Shown piece after piece: positions 22,863 to 35,703 of a stretch of 64,000 nt of DNA (position 1 is its first letter; each line of letters begins with the position of its first letter). The position numbers and the translations under genes were made by a program. The stretch is taken from assembly GCA_023053575.1 (NCBI GenBank), contig JAKZAP010000021.1, positions 12,090,212 through 12,154,211 of the forward strand, written 5' to 3'. The stretch comes from Branchinecta lynchi. Lineage: Eukaryota > Arthropoda > Branchiopoda > Anostraca > Branchinectidae. The notes beneath the pieces were generated by a model, which saw nothing but the letters and a program-made list of their open reading frames with translations, had not been told where the DNA came from and did not search any database.

Positions 22863-24850
22863 GACGGAATACCATTTTTGGTAGTGTCGAATTTTCCTAT
22901 TTCTCGCATGACCTCGTGGAAACGTCCCGTGACGATGATAATCGGCTAAAGTTAGTCGATACCTAGATGAAGGGCTTAGTGCATAACCAGGGAGTAGCAG
23001 ATCTCCCCTTTTCTGGATTTCTATGCGAGTGAGAAAATAGTTACTTTCACTACTGTTTCTGCAAACCACGTGCTGGTCTGTCTTTAGTTCCTTTAGTGAG
23101 ATTTGTGCGCCATTAGAAATGTTAGACGTCCCGTGATTGGCTAGATCACGTGACCTTTTTTTCTGTTCAGCTCTCGCCTGCCATTATGTTACCGAACTGC
23201 AGCCAGGAGTGAACTTTGTATGCTGGGGGGGGGGGGGGGGGGGGGTACAGATTTCTTTCACTTCATGAGGGAATAAGCGTTTTACGGCATGGGGTGTGCT
23301 TGAGACCGGACAAGTCTTTTTTCTTCTTTTATTTACCGAAAAACAACCATTGCTTGCGCTGATTTTGTTTCCTGTTGTCATGAATAACTTACATAAACAT
23401 GTACATCGGCTAAAAAACTAAATTAAAACAGCTTGCTCACTGGGAAAATAACTTCGCGAACCTCTTGTGAACTCATTGGACTAGTTGTAATATTTTAATA
23501 GAAATGGATAACTGGTTGGTTCTCAATCAGCACATCATGTGGAAAGAAGTTTTTTAATTCTTCTGCCAAACCGAACGAAACTTAAAGGACCCGTCGTACT
23601 TATAACAGTAATTCATCTGCTTCGGTAGTATTTCTATGCTCATCCCCGAGATTATACGCTTTGTAAGTGTATCCTATCTCCTCTATTGGCATTACACTGA
23701 TTATCACGCTTGCCACGTTTGTTCCATTTACGTGATGTATGAGACTCCGGATCATTGTTTCTGAGAAGCTTATTGGTCAGATGACCGGTTATGCGAATGT
23801 TTCCACGTTTTCCACCCAAGGCAAAGGACATGGGAAGAGGCTAAAAACATCCCAAGCCGTTTCTAATTTGCATAAGCATAGCTAAGCTTTAAAGTAGTCA
23901 ACTATCTCAGAACATACTAGGAGAAACACTATGCTAGGTGTCCTTTTAAGTTTGTTCGAGAGCGAGCTCTATTTTCGGTCTCGATATACAGTAGTGGAAC
24001 CAATCAGTGGAGTATTTTCTGGTGATAGATACCTGGTATGAAAAGTTGGAGGAGAACCCTTAGCAAATCAGGAGTGGTGGTGGATTTCGTTCCGACTGAG
24101 CTGCTGCGAGAGAATTACGCAGATTTTATACCTTATGTAGACATAAATCGCATCACAATCTTCTATTTTTGACAACGTGTAATATATGTACATAAGGATA
24201 GGGATTGCGGTGCTCCTGCCTTCTTACTTTGTCAACCTGAAGTTTTGGGTTAACGGGTTAATGAAAGAAGAATGGCTGGAACGCTAGCTATTGGGGTCCC
24301 AAACCGTAGCCTGATTAAAATTGAAATTAGTGCCTCAAAAAGACTCCGTTCATAGCCGTACAATAGCCCATGTTCCAGCTGCTTTACTGTTGCAAGATTA
24401 TATGCATTATTTTCGACGCCAGTCTAGGAACAATGTTCGCAGTGATCGCCGAATGCTGCATGATCGATGCGATGGCTGTTTGAAAAGGTAAACCAGCTGG
24501 AACGCACCGGTAGGGTTAAATAATCCGTTTTATGCACATTCCAAAAGTGTCCGTACAGACCGAAGAAAGATAAACGTTTTGTGACTGAGCTCAAAACAGG
24601 ATTTGATTGTATTTACTATTTAAATAAATAATTAAAAAATGCTCCGCCGTTTCTTCTTGTTGTCTAGTAGTGGTAAAAACTCACACCGCGATCTCTGGTA
24701 GCACACAGTGGGCTGTCCATTCAATCTGAGTTTATCCCCCCCCCCCCGTTCCAAAATTTATCAAATGGAAAGTGTGCATACCCACATGCAATCTGTGTTA
24801 CAATACTGTATATGACCAAGTCCAAACACGCCAATGAACCCTGGGGAAGA
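22863..24850. other. Intergenic sequence between the two convergent genes, no feature recognised
   Basis: Lies between the HhH-like gene stop and the ASPDH stop. It includes a G-run of about 21 bases at 23225 and a C-run at 24738. The block around 23580-23900 (CACTGATTATCACGCTTGCC) resembles 45590-45860, so some dispersed repeat is present, but no ends were found. Confidence 0.45.
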
Positions 24851-25124
24851 ACGAGAAACGTCACTCGAACGATGATTCAAATCCTAAGTCAACCAATCCA
24901 CGGCGTTGGTTGGGGACAGCTGTGGTGAGGTTTCCGGCTCTTCGCTTGACACACGGCGATTCATCGTCGGTAGGAGGAGTTAGTCATCAAGAGTATAACG
25001 GTAACACTCTCCACCGAAACCCCAGACAAATTCACACCGGATGTCGTGTCCGGTGTCAAATTAGCACGAATACAGCATTCATAAAATCCTATGCTTCGTC
25101 ACGTGTGAAGCGGGTGTCCCAACC

Positions 25125-25795
25125 CCGCCGTGCTCCACCGCCACCGTATGTTTTCCGCCACCCAGGAAATCTTGCATCATCAAGAGGATTAGTTCGGTCA
25201 GACGAAAGGGTCAAATATTTTGGTAGATCCGCCGTATGTTTTCCGCTAACTCATTAGTGCAGGCAGCTGGTTCATGTAATTCCAGATCTAAATCCTGCGA
25301 AGAGGGGTTTACCGCCACCAACGCCAACTCTACGTTAATCCTAGCTAATACGAAGACTGAGCTTAACGTTTCAAGTAATTATTTATTTAAGTCCAAATGA
25401 AGAAACTGTACAACTTAAATAACTCAAGGCCCCCAGTTTCTTTGAAGCAAACGTAGAAAATATTGTCATTCTTCGTGCTCTTGAGCCGAAACGAGAAGCC
25501 GTCAGCAATGGAAATGTCATTTACTTTCACACTCTTTGTTTAACTATTTCCATGAATCCATGATTATTTCTCTTGTCAGTTAGTTCGGGTTCTATAGTTA
25601 CAGTTGCTCTTATAAATGCCTTTAGACCAGTTGGTAACTGATAATCCCTTAATCGCTGTGATACTTAATCCGGTTGGCGCTCGACAACCCATCAGAATAT
25701 TAGGTCTGACAAGATTTGACCCTTCCCTCTAGTCTAGAGGAACTAATCCTCTTGGGGACGTAAGATTTCCTGGGTGGCGGTTAACACCCTTTTCA
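25125..25795. mobile_element. Inverted-repeat element with CCGCCACC ends
   Basis: CGCCACCCAGGAAATCTTGC and AAGAGGATTAGTTC at 25155-25200 are inverted at 25730-25790. CGCCACCGTATGTTTTCCGC motifs lie in the left arm and GGTGGCGGAAAACCGCGGTG in the region beyond the right arm. No transposase. Confidence 0.55.
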
Positions 25796-26461
25796 CACCT
25801 AAAGTTTTAAATCTGAAACTACCTTCATAGGTTACCTGAATTAAAAGGTGGCGGAAAACCGCGGTGGCGTTAGAACACTGCTACGTCACGTGTTAGTGTC
25901 ATTGCAGAAATGATATATAGTTCCTAATGCTTATACTTATAGGCTGTTTGAAAGACACGGAATCCGCCCACACCAGATAAAAGGTTGACAATCCCCGTAC
26001 ACATGTTCTTAGGCTTACGGTCTCAGAAGTTTGATAACAGATTATAAAATATATCTGTCATGAGCCTTTAAAGTGTTGTTAAAAAACAACGTCTCTTGTG
26101 GTAATGTTAAGTTTTATGTTTCAGTATTTACAAGGGGCACAACATACGTTCTCACAATGTTGAACACAAACATGCACAGATATGTGTTATCTATTGTCAA
26201 ACTTCTGATAGTGTAGCTTATCTGCTGTTCGACATCTCTCAATAAGAAACGGATCTTGGAAGATCCGGAAGATCTAAGAAGCGGATCTTGCAGTAATTAA
26301 CGGAATCCGGCCCTCACTTGACACATTGACCCAGAGATTGACACATTTAGCCGCATGAAATCCGGTGGTTTGAACACCCTCGTACTTGTGCGGATAGATG
26401 ATCTTGGCCGGGCTTTCACGGGCTCGGATTCCATGGCAGAAATGTCGGCAGCACCATCAGC

Positions 26462-26816
26462 CAGAGGCGTTACTAGCCAAAATGTTTGGGGGGGGGGGGG
26501 ATGAGGAATCTACCGACTGGCTGGTAATTTTTACCGACTTTTTCTGCAGAAAATACGACTGTTTTTAACAATAAAAATGACAAATAAACAATAAAAGATC
26601 GACTGATTTTCCGAAAAATCCACTAATTTTCAAAAAAACCGACCATTTTGACTAAAGTCGACAAATTTTCAGAAAACCGACTGTTTTCATGAAAAAAAAA
26701 TCAACTGTTTTGACGAAAAATCGCGGCGCTTCGCGTCGACTCGATATTTTTTACCGACTGGCCGACGTATTTGGGGGGGGGGGGGGGGGGGCGTCCCCCC
26801 AGTCGTGACGCCTCTG
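26462..26816. mobile_element. hAT-like MITE, 355 bp, G-run near both ends, perfect 8-bp duplication
   Basis: The ends are CAGAGGCGTTAC and the inverse of CAGAGGCGTCAC; CCATCAGC flanks both sides (26454-26461 and 26817-26824). Inside, short A/T-rich repeats of an ACCGACT/AAAATCGACTG motif run between two G-runs. A related copy without resolved ends lies at about 47340-47590. Confidence 0.85.
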
Positions 26817-26842
26817 CCATCAGCTCCATGCAGAAAGGCTGA

Positions 26843-27103
26843 GAGCTTGGTCACACTGGGCTAAAAAAGCCGCCTATTCGACAAACAACTGAAATCCCTA
26901 GGGGTCATGAAATTTGGTGGTCTTTGTGGCAGCTTGGGGATAATGAGCAGACTGCAATTAGGGGTCAATTAGGGTTACTGTAACACAAGCATACAAGCTG
27001 TTTTTTTCTAATTGATCTCCCCAACTTAAAACGACAACATTCAGAATTAGTTACTTTTGCCACCAAAAAAAAAGAAGGAAATGAGCCCAGTCTGACCAAG
27101 CTC
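26843..27103. mobile_element. MITE with GAGCTTGGTCACACT ends, copy 2
   Basis: Same ends and interior as the copy at 11799-12058 in the same orientation. It lies about 144 bases beyond the ASPDH stop codon, so it may be within or next to the ASPDH 3' untranslated region. Confidence 0.85.
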
Positions 27104-27246
27104 TGAGATTTTTCAACTTTATGATGGAAGTGCAGAGAATCCGGCCATAAAAACCTGACCGTCTGTCCCCAGCATAAACAGCATTAGATGGCACAGTTTT
27201 ATAACATGGATTTTCTATTATTACAAAATCATATTTCATTCCACCT

Positions 27247-27436
27247 TCAGCAGACATAAAATCCGGCGCTTTTTCCGGTAGCAGCCACAACGGACGCAAA
27301 GAAAGACGCGAAAGTCGCCGTTCCAGTTACGGCGCCTTTTGCTGCCGGATTCTTCCTGATCGTCGTCACTTCGAACTTGTTCCCATCCACTTCCGGGCCG
27401 ATGACCTTCACCTCGATTATGTGCCAGTCCGGTATG
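27247..27436 (-). CDS. ASPDH: Aspartate dehydrogenase, terminal exon
   Basis: The last coding exon on the minus strand. Its acceptor is TTTTTTGCAG, and the first base completes a Ser codon split from the exon at 44773, giving IADTS-IPDWHIIEVKVIG. It continues with FEVTTIRKNPAAKGAVTGTA and ends in GKSAGFYVC and a TGA at 27247-27249 (62 complete codons). The pattern W/H-x-x-E-V, then R-x-N-P-A-x-x-GAVTG-x-AT and a C-terminal Gly-x-x-x-C matches the end of vertebrate ASPDH as I know it. ASPDH-family enzymes oxidise L-aspartate with NAD(P)+ to iminoaspartate/oxaloacetate; the animal protein is largely uncharacterised. The preceding intron is 17.3 kb and contains SDHC on the other strand. Confidence 0.88.
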
Positions 27437-28463
27437 CTGCAAAAAAGAAGAAGAAAAGAATCACATAGGTTCAGCTTCTTCTAAGTTAAAGACTCTATTA
27501 GCAATAATCTAGATTCGCTAGTTCCAACTGAGATAATAGCTAGACACTAGATGCGTTTTTTATCAGAATTCTCAGTTCTCCGTTCTCGCTTCTGAATTCT
27601 CGTATAAATTACCGTTCTTGCTCCTCTCGCTTCTTCATTTTCACTTTTGACAAAAACACTAATTTGGCAACTCGTCTGCAACCCGGTCTACGTGTTTATG
27701 CATATTGAACATCCGCACTCTGTTGACCAATCCGGGAGAGAACGGAGAGAAGAGAATCGAGAATTCACTCTAGGAGTAACTTCAGAACCGAGGGGCTTTT
27801 CCCGTTCTCGATTCTGGCAAAAACGCAAGAAAAAGAGAATTCGCTTCGTCCAAAAACGCGAAATAGGAGAATCGCGAGGAGAATTCGTATAAAAAACGCA
27901 ACTACTGTCAAAGCAAGAACGAATAATCACAAGAACCTCCGTCTCCCTGTCTCTGTAATACGACCATGCGGAGTCGGATATATTGACCCTACCCGGTGCA
28001 AACGAGCGGAGGAGGAGCTACGCAGAACATCATAATTTGTCCCCTCTGCAAACTATATCGCAGAAGACATGTCCTGATACGAGCGCCATCTGATTCGTCC
28101 TGTACAGCTGATTGGTTGTCTACCACTGCGACGTCCTGTCTGATTCGCTGCAGACCGGCTTCTCCACCCCTGCAGGCACCCTACAGTTTTTCATCTGGTA
28201 TGCGCAGCGGCGAAGAGGGAAGTAGAAGGGTATCACCTTTAACCTCACAGCAAGTTCCTCTAGCTCCCCTCAGTTTTAGTGCAGCGACTATGTGTCCATA
28301 GTCGGTGGATGGTATGAAGACGGAGGTTGTGTTGGATTATGTTTTCTTGGTAAAAGTAGCTTTTGGCAGGACTATCAAAGTTTGACGATGTCTGAATAAA
28401 AAGCGAACAATAAAACAGATAAGTGCTTGGATGTCCCATTTCTTTCACTGACGTTTTTTAGTG

Positions 28464-30176
28464 TTGTCGACGAAACGCCCATGACAGAACGACCCCGTGG
28501 CTAAACGCCCCATCCGAAACGTCCCCAGCTAATGCAGCGTTTACAAGTACAGGAAAACTTGAAGAGAATCCGGGTCTTGGTGACAAGATTCTGTTTACAC
28601 GCAGAGGGAAAAAAAAATAATTCTTAAAACTAGAAAATCTGACAAAAATAAATTCACTAGCCAACAACAAAATGTATTGATATCATTTATGACATCAGTA
28701 CTGATGACTGCTGCTCTCAAAAGCTAGCTATACTTTTATTTAGTCTTTTCACCTGCACCATCGACAAGAGTCCTTTCGTCTTCACGAACGGAATCCTTTC
28801 AAGTCGACCGGAATTCCTTTCTACTCGATGGGATTTCTTGTCCGTGTACATGCTACATAAAATGAACCAATACCCATAATATGATAACCTTTTTTTTTAG
28901 GGGGTGGATTTCATGATTTACATCAAACCCGGCATTCTTTCCAAACGGATTAATTTAAAACCAGAGCATGGAATTAGAGATTAAAATAGCCTAGGTGTAC
29001 ACTATAAATATTATCTCTAATAATACAAAGTCTTGAACTTCCCATGCCATTTTTATCCACCATAAAGGCACCACGCTGATTTTTCCATTTTCCCTTTTTG
29101 GGATCCGAAAACGTAAGTGGAGGGATACCTATGACATCACAAAAGTTGTCCGTCTGTCCGTCTGTAAGCACTATAACTCTCGAAGGGAATGAGATATTTT
29201 GATGAATCTTGGTGTGAGGATTGTTTGAGTCAAGTTCGTAGATGGACTCTGTAGCCCTACATTTAGGAGTGGGGGAGGGGGTTTAATTTAAGGGGCAAAT
29301 GAAATATTTTTAAACATACAATGTGAAAGTCAATTATGGAGTAAAAAGACATGCTGAACACGATGGTGAAAACCATTTTGTCATCGGACAAGTAGTTCGC
29401 CCGGAATTCGGCCAAAACTGGAAAGTTTGTTTAAAGTAAAAGTTTTTTTTGTAATTTAAGTTGATTAGATGTTCGATTAAGGGATAAGAAGACATGCTGA
29501 ACCCTTATGGGAACAGTATTTTCTACCAGGACAACTTGTTTGGCCGGAATCAGGCCAAACCGGAAAATTTGTTAAAAGCAAAAGTTTTATTTGAAGTTGA
29601 TTAGATGACAGATTTAGGGGTAAGAAAACACTCTGAATCTGTATATCTTTTTTTTACCTCGACATATAGTTCGTTTGGAATCCGGTTGAAACCGAATTTT
29701 TTTGTTTATAAGTTGAACTTTAAATTGAACTTGATTAGATGTTCTTTATACGGATAAGGTAATACGCTGAATTCGTTTCTGACCTTTTTTTTCTGGACAA
29801 TGTCTGGATAAAATATTAGGTTTTTGGGATCCCATCGAAACCTTTGGTCTTGTTTACTTTTGTTTTTATCCAGATCAGGCTTCCACTTATTTCTTCCGAA
29901 GAGCTTACTGGTAAAAACAATACCGGTTATGCATGTTGCTCTAAACGACCTAGAACTAGCTCACTCCCGATCAGTTACGGACCCACGGAAGATAAAGAAT
30001 GTTTCTACAATTCTACATCTGTAATGCAAACTTTTACCTCGGTCATTCGCCTGACGATCAAGGCGAACTTAAAAATCTTGGGGCGTTCCGCCACGAGGAC
30101 GTATTGACATGGGAATGTTTTGCCATCGGGACGTTTCGCCATGGGGATGATTTGACATGGGGACGTTTCTTCGGTA
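28464..30176. mobile_element. Fold-back element with ACGTCCCC tandem ends, long copy carrying a nested element
   Basis: Left end GACGAAACGCCCATGAC with following repeats, right end the inverse (ACGTTTCTTCGGTAAG). It shares its middle with the 5.5-kb copy and encloses the inverted 29095-29857 element. Confidence 0.55.
29095..29857 (-). mobile_element. Fold-back element with 137-bp unit, medium copy
   Basis: Reversed copy: GGGATCCGAAAACGTAAGT at one end and CCTTTGGTCTTGTTT at the other, with about four core units in between. It is more diverged than the 13.8-kb copy. Confidence 0.75.
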
Positions 30177-30547
30177 AGCCGTTTTTAAGGTTTCTAAATC
30201 ATTTCTGCTATACAGCCAGCAGTATTTTCAAAAAGAGAAGGGGAGGCCAATACTTTCTGATCCACATAATACAATAATTAAAGGACCTGTCGTACCGATA
30301 ATACCAATGCAAACTACTTCCATAACCGAATTCTTTAATTCTTAAACCCGGAGACCCAAATTTCCTATGTTACCTTCTGACCCCTAACGACAACTCGCTA
30401 ATCTTTGCACTTGCCACGATTCACCAGTTTCCACGCGCGTTATGCTCTCGATGAGTGTTCGAGTTTCACACTATCGATGCGTAATACCACTTTTGCCAAT
30501 CTAGCCGGAATTTTGCCAAGCCGTGCTAGAAGTCAGTGGGTCTGGGA

Positions 30548-30735
30548 CAGGCCCGTTTTCAGGAATTTATTTCGGGGGGGTGGGGGTGGGGTGCCTGCGG
30601 GTCTCACAAAAAAAGTACAAAAAAGACATGGATCAGAGGGAAAAGCCTATACAAATGAGTATTTTTGTATGTTTCGGGGGGGGGGGGGGGCGCGGTAAAC
30701 CCCCTAACCCCCCCCCCCCCCTGGATACGGCCTTG
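30548..30735. mobile_element. hAT-like MITE with internal G and C runs
   Basis: The element starts CAGGCCCG and ends with the inverse of CAAGGCCGTATCCAG; GTCTGGGA flanks both sides exactly (30540-30547 and 30736-30743). It contains the family core GCCTATA followed by TATGTTTCGGGGGG, then a C-run. Related copies are at 373-680 and 11197-11345. The long G/C homopolymers of the window partly belong to this family. Confidence 0.82.
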
Positions 30736-30744
30736 GTCTGGGAA

Positions 30745-32160
30745 AAGGCTTAAAACAGCCAAAGCCATGGAGAATTTGTTAAAAGCAGTTGTTTTACAGT
30801 ATTCAGGTTGTTTGAGTACTGGAACATAAACAGTGAAAAGTGCGAGATATGCTTTAACGATTGTATGAGATTGGCGGACAAGCTGCTATAGAGGTGAATT
30901 TGTTTTTCTGTTATTTATGAATACTGTTGGTTGGTACTGGGATTCCGAAGAAGGAAAAGACATTGTTGTGCTCAAAACAATCATTCCGATCGGCTGATAA
31001 TATTTTATCGTCCACTGTCCGCTATAATGGCAATGCAGCCTAGTTCCACAACTGCATTCATTAATTCTTAAGCCAGGAGACCTAAATTTCATATGTTACA
31101 TTCTAAGCCAGCTAATCTTTGCACTTGCTACGATTCACTATTTTTCTTGCTCACTATGCTCCCGACTAGTATTCGCATATCATGCTATTGATGCATAAAA
31201 CCTGTTATCTGAATTTTGCTGAGTTCCTGCTAGAGGTCGGCTGGGAAAAGGCTTAAAACGGCCAAAACCGTAGATCCTCTGTTAAACAGCGACGTTAAAA
31301 GCACAGACGATTTCTACAGTATTCAAATAGTTTTAAATATTGGAACACAAACAGGAGATAGTGCGAGGTGTGCTTTAGGATCAGACAATCTTGGACAGGC
31401 CATCCTCTCAGTTCTACCTCTGGCACATCTAAATTTGAACTCTCACATCGAAACTAACGAGCATGAGACCCCTTGCACTCCCCGTCCGATCAACGTTTAT
31501 TCGAGGCCAATTGCTCATGCAAGATTGGTTTTCAGATGGACGTTACAAGGTACAGGAAAACTGGAAAACAGATGATTTTGATCTAATTGTGATATAGTTT
31601 CTACTGTGTTTAAAAATGATAACGATTCAGTTTCTAAGAAGTGAGTTCGCGGGAAACTCTGCCGTGAGGTATGTTGTGTTGGCATTTCTAACCGGTTTTC
31701 GAAAGTATTAGCACATTAGGCGTACGGGGGATTGAAGGATTTCACCTATCCCCACTTCAGATACATGCGAGGGGTTGCCAACTGTCAATTTTTTCGTGTA
31801 CAACAAGGACACGGTGCCTAACCTATTGCCAGTTAGAACATTAAAACAAACATGTTTAGAAGCGTTTGAAAGGCTGATCAAATAACCGGCACCGCTGATT
31901 CCGGTCGGTGCCGGGAAAGGGTGTACAAAAGATGCCAGAGGGTTGGTAACCCCTCGATGCTAAGTCCCGTCGATTTCTAACAACAGGGGGAAGTCGACTG
32001 GCTGCTTAAGCCGTCGTAGCCGCACTCGTCCAGACCCAGCATGCTCTCATTGGCTGAAAATCGCCAAAATTCCACTTAGAAGACATAACGATGGTTTCTG
32101 ACAGCTAAGGAAGACCCCACTTTACCTAAAGTAAAGTTGCTCACCCATCCATCTCAAACT
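30745..32160. other. ASPDH intron sequence with a degraded internal repeat
   Basis: 30750-30900 and 31240-31400 share AAAAGGCTTAAAAC, GTATTCA and GGAACA(T/C)AAACAG blocks in the same order, indicating an old duplication or two copies of a repeat (also near 49300-49400). No gene seen. Confidence 0.45.
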
Positions 32161-32461
32161 ATAGGGTTACAATGAATGAATGAATGTATTCAAAAAAATG
32201 CCCTTAGTGCCATTGCGGGACAAAAATATAAAAATAAATAAGCACTCCAACTGTATCAGTCTAAATATTCAACAGTCAACCCATAATTCTAATGATATGA
32301 TATAGATTTATTACCTGCCAAAACTGTACAAGTACAATAGGGGGCAGAGTATGAGAGAAAAAAAAGGAAGAAAGAAGAAAAAACAACAAAATACAATTTA
32401 CCACGAATATATACAACGGATTCAATACACTCAACATTCATCTGTTATATATAATTTCCAA

Positions 32462-32854
32462 TTAAGACGTTCTCTGAAGAGTCACCCAAGGGTGATCTAG
32501 AGTCCGGAACTTATTTTGAAAATTAAAAACTCTCATAGGAACAGCATCAGTCGGGTCTATCAAACTAAATCTTTTAATCATATACTGGGTACTGGACCAC
32601 GGTGGTAGCCCAAGCAAATACTTCGCATACTTAAAGTAAATCACACGAAGCTTTTTCTTATCTGTCTGAGTGAAACATTTCCAAAACGGAGATATGTAGA
32701 GAAAATTTGGTAGAACAAACGCATTATACAACCGGGCTAGAATATGACGATTAAATCTTGTCTTATCCGGGAAAAGCCTTCCGTATGCACCACGAACTTT
32801 TCTAAGGGTAGTAACTAAATAACTATCGAACAAACCAATACTTGTCATTGTCAA
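32462..32854 (-). pseudogene. LINE ORF2 C-terminal fragment, second family
   Basis: 130 residues with ARLYNAFVLPNFLYISPFW and KKKLRVIYFKYAKYLLGLPP, the post-polymerase region of a LINE ORF2. The same pattern occurs at 3953-4309 and 32990-33150, so these are remnants of one family. Followed on its 3' side by an A/T-rich LINE-like tail (32160-32460). Confidence 0.75.
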
Positions 32855-32989
32855 TGGTGGGGAAAGACGAAAGGTTTACCGGATTTCCCGACTTCGAGCA
32901 TGAAGCTGATAAAATTTCGACTTTCCGGTTTACCGAATCACCGTCCGCCGACGCTACCGAAAATATGAAAGTGATTTAAGGACAATCCA

Positions 32990-33150
32990 TAAATTATTCT
33001 ATAAGTATGCTAAGTACCTACTCTGCCTTCCCTCATGGGCTGGTAACCGCAAAGTTTCGAAACTTTACAGCGTTACTGGTCCCTTTGTGGCTGTGGCCCA
33101 ACGCCGAGCCGAGTTTGACTCTTCTCTAGACAGGTGCCGTCCTTATTATA
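32990..33150 (+). pseudogene. LINE ORF2 fragment in opposite orientation
   Basis: Plus-strand reading gives RTIHKLFYKYAKYLLCLPSW, which parallels RVIYFKYAKYLLGLPPW of the neighbouring minus-strand fragment, and ends in a CATACATACATA tail typical of LINE 3' ends. Confidence 0.7.
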
Positions 33151-33246
33151 CATACATACATACGTGTATTTAAAAGCCAGTGACCATCTACACACTACAA
33201 ACACAAAAAATAAACATAAAAGAAAAAACCCTAACACTCAACACCT

Positions 33247-34233
33247 TCAAGTCGCTGCCTTCCGTGCCTCCACGCCTTTCTCTATAAAGCAACATAACGC
33301 AATAATCGAATCTCTTGAAGTAGTCCCCAAAATACCAGGGAGCAGCGGAACACCCCCTCGAAAATATTTATCCCTCAAATTCACCAAACTTTGGCAACTA
33401 TTCAGAAAATGATCCAGCCCATCCCCAACCTCCCCACAAAGGGGGCAAACACACCTACCTCCCGGGCCACCATCAACAAAAAACTCCCAGTATCTTTTAC
33501 GCAGTGGTATGCAGTTTGCCCGCGCCTGCAACCAACACTTAAGGACTCTCCACGATAGGTTCAGTTTCAGATAAAACTCCTCTCCAAACACTTCTTTAAT
33601 TTGGCGATAAAAACGCAGGCTACTAGATTTCTCCAGACCAGATAGCCAAACCTGAATCTCCTGGTCCCGAAGACGCGATATAAACTTACTGAGGAAATCT
33701 TCAGGATTACCTCGGGGACCCTCACCCTCATTCCATGCCGACGAAAGGCCAGCATTATCCAGCAGGGCTTTAACCTGTTGTGGCCATGCTGTCTTTTTAG
33801 TAGAACTCAACATTTCCGTGTATGCCGCCTTCGCAAGGCGGTTATCGGGCAAACGTATTATCTGTAGCCAAAACTTAATCACTTGTGTGGCCCTCATATG
33901 GCGCAGATCCGGGAGGCCTAGGTCACCTTTAAGGGCTAAACTACTAAAATTATTTTGGAGGCCTATAACTCTTTTAAAATACATAAACTGCAAAGATTCA
34001 AGTTGTTTCACCATTGTAGTCCCCCACAACTCGCAACCATAATGGGCAACAGGTAGGACTTTAGTCGTGAAGAGGTACTTGTGCATCTTTACATTTTTAA
34101 TTCCCATGATACTTTTTTGTCGAAGTAAAGCACAAGCAGCTGCCTTCCCACGTGAAATCATCGATTTAATATGCTCGGTCCAATTCCCATTTGCTGCGAC
34201 CACGAATCCCAAATATTTATACTTGGAGGTCAC
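33247..34233 (-). pseudogene. LINE (non-LTR retrotransposon) ORF2 fragment, C-terminal part
   Basis: An open 328-residue frame on the minus strand. It begins at YKYLGFVVAANGNW, the block just after the reverse transcriptase palm in Jockey/CR1/L2-like elements, and residues 263-280 are CPLCGEVGDGLDHFLNSC, the C-x2-C-x-H-x-C zinc-binding motif found at the end of such ORF2 proteins. The endonuclease and palm (FADD-type) parts are missing, so it is 5'-truncated. Its lack of stops suggests relatively recent insertion in the SDHC upstream region / ASPDH intron. Confidence 0.85.
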
Positions 34234-34619
34234 TTTTATTGGCTCTCCTTTATAAGTATAAGTATATTTATAAGTGCGTTTGTATAGTCCTTTCGTTTAG
34301 TTTAGTCGGATCTTTTTCTTTCCTTTCTTGTTTTTTAAATACTCTGTATGGGCTGATGTTGTGCCATTTTTATACGGGTTAATAAGATTATTGATTGAGT
34401 GGTTGACCAGCGGGAATTAAATAAGAGCTGAAAGCTCATGTGACACTTGCAAGACTTGGTAAATAAGAATGACGATGGACCCTACAATCACGAGCTTGTA
34501 TCGTTTGGTAATTTTTTTTCTGTAATCATCATAATCAATACCTTGAGGGAAAAATGATCATGGGCTCAAGATGATCATGGGAAGGATTTTTTGTACTTTC
34601 CGGTTAGGATGAGTACTTT

Positions 34620-35560
34620 AAGGGATGGTCGGATCTGGGAAGTGACAATTTCTAAGCCAATCTTGTCAAAGCTCTAATGTTCAAGCCAAGTTTCATCGCC
34701 CTAGCACATCTGGAAGTAGCCTACCGTAAACTGCGATCACCGAAATTCAAGACCCCCTCCAACTACCCCATAGTGACCGAATCTGGACCGGTTCTACCAC
34801 TGATGTATCTAGGGCTTACGCTTGTTCTACCCACCATGTCTTATCCCAGTCGTTATATTCCAAGCGTGTCACAAAATCACCCCCCCCGACTCCCCCACAT
34901 TGATCGGATCCTATCCACGCTTGAAATGGGAGATCTGAGACAGGAGGTCTTTCCAAATATCAAGTTTCATTAAGATTCGATTCCCCGTTCAAAAGTTCAA
35001 GTCAATATTCCGGATTCCCCCTCCTCCACTCCCCACGGTAGTCTTATCTGGGAAGTGACTATTTCCAAGTTAGTTTGGTCGGGTCCTGCCAAGTTTCACC
35101 GTCCTAGCACATGTGTAAACATCTTAAGTCTGGATCACCGGAATTCCGGAACCCTCCCTCCAACTCCCCCACAGTCCTCGGATCCGATCTGGTCTTGTCA
35201 ACTATGTATCTGGGACTTGTGCTTGTTCTTCCCACCAAGTTTCATCCCGATCCATCCCCTCTGAATGTGACACACGATTTCCGGTTCCCCCCTTCCAACT
35301 CCCCCCAAAGTCACCGGATCCATTCCGGACTTGAAGTGTGACATCTCAGACAGGAGGTCTTTCCAAATATCAAGTTTCGTTAAGATCCGATTCCCCGTTC
35401 AAAATTAAAAAATACGTCAATATTCCGGATGCCCCCTCCCTCCACTCCCCCCATGATGGTTGAATCGGGGAAGTGACTATTTCCAAGTTAGTTTGGTAGG
35501 GTCCCTAATATGCCTACCAAGTTCATCATCCTAGCACATCTGGAAGTACCCTAACTCGAG
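34620..35560 (+). repeat. Tandem repeat, about 417-bp unit, upstream of SDHC exon A
   Basis: GTGACTATTTCCAAGTTAGT (or a variant) recurs at about 34640, 35056 and 35474, and each unit contains CACCGGA/CCGGATC blocks with CCCTCC tracts and CAAGTTTC. At least 2.2 units, ending about 140 bases before exon A at 35704. Confidence 0.7.
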
Positions 35561-35703
35561 ATGTGGCCTGACAGACCGAAAAGTGATCGGTATGTAGCAC
35601 TTGAGCGGAGCTTGAGCGGAGCTGCAAGTGCCATAAAAATAGGTGACTGCTCAACTGTGGGCAGGCGGGCCAAAAATAAATAATTCCCATTTTCTTGTTT
35701 CAG

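Noticed and set aside
24910..25257. 115-residue plus-strand frame
   Set aside because: It runs through the arm of an inverted-repeat element; composition is not protein-like and part of the sequence recurs at about 41215-41345.
33818..34382. Plus-strand frames over the LINE fragment
   Set aside because: Antisense shadows of the LINE ORF2 remnant at 33247-34233.
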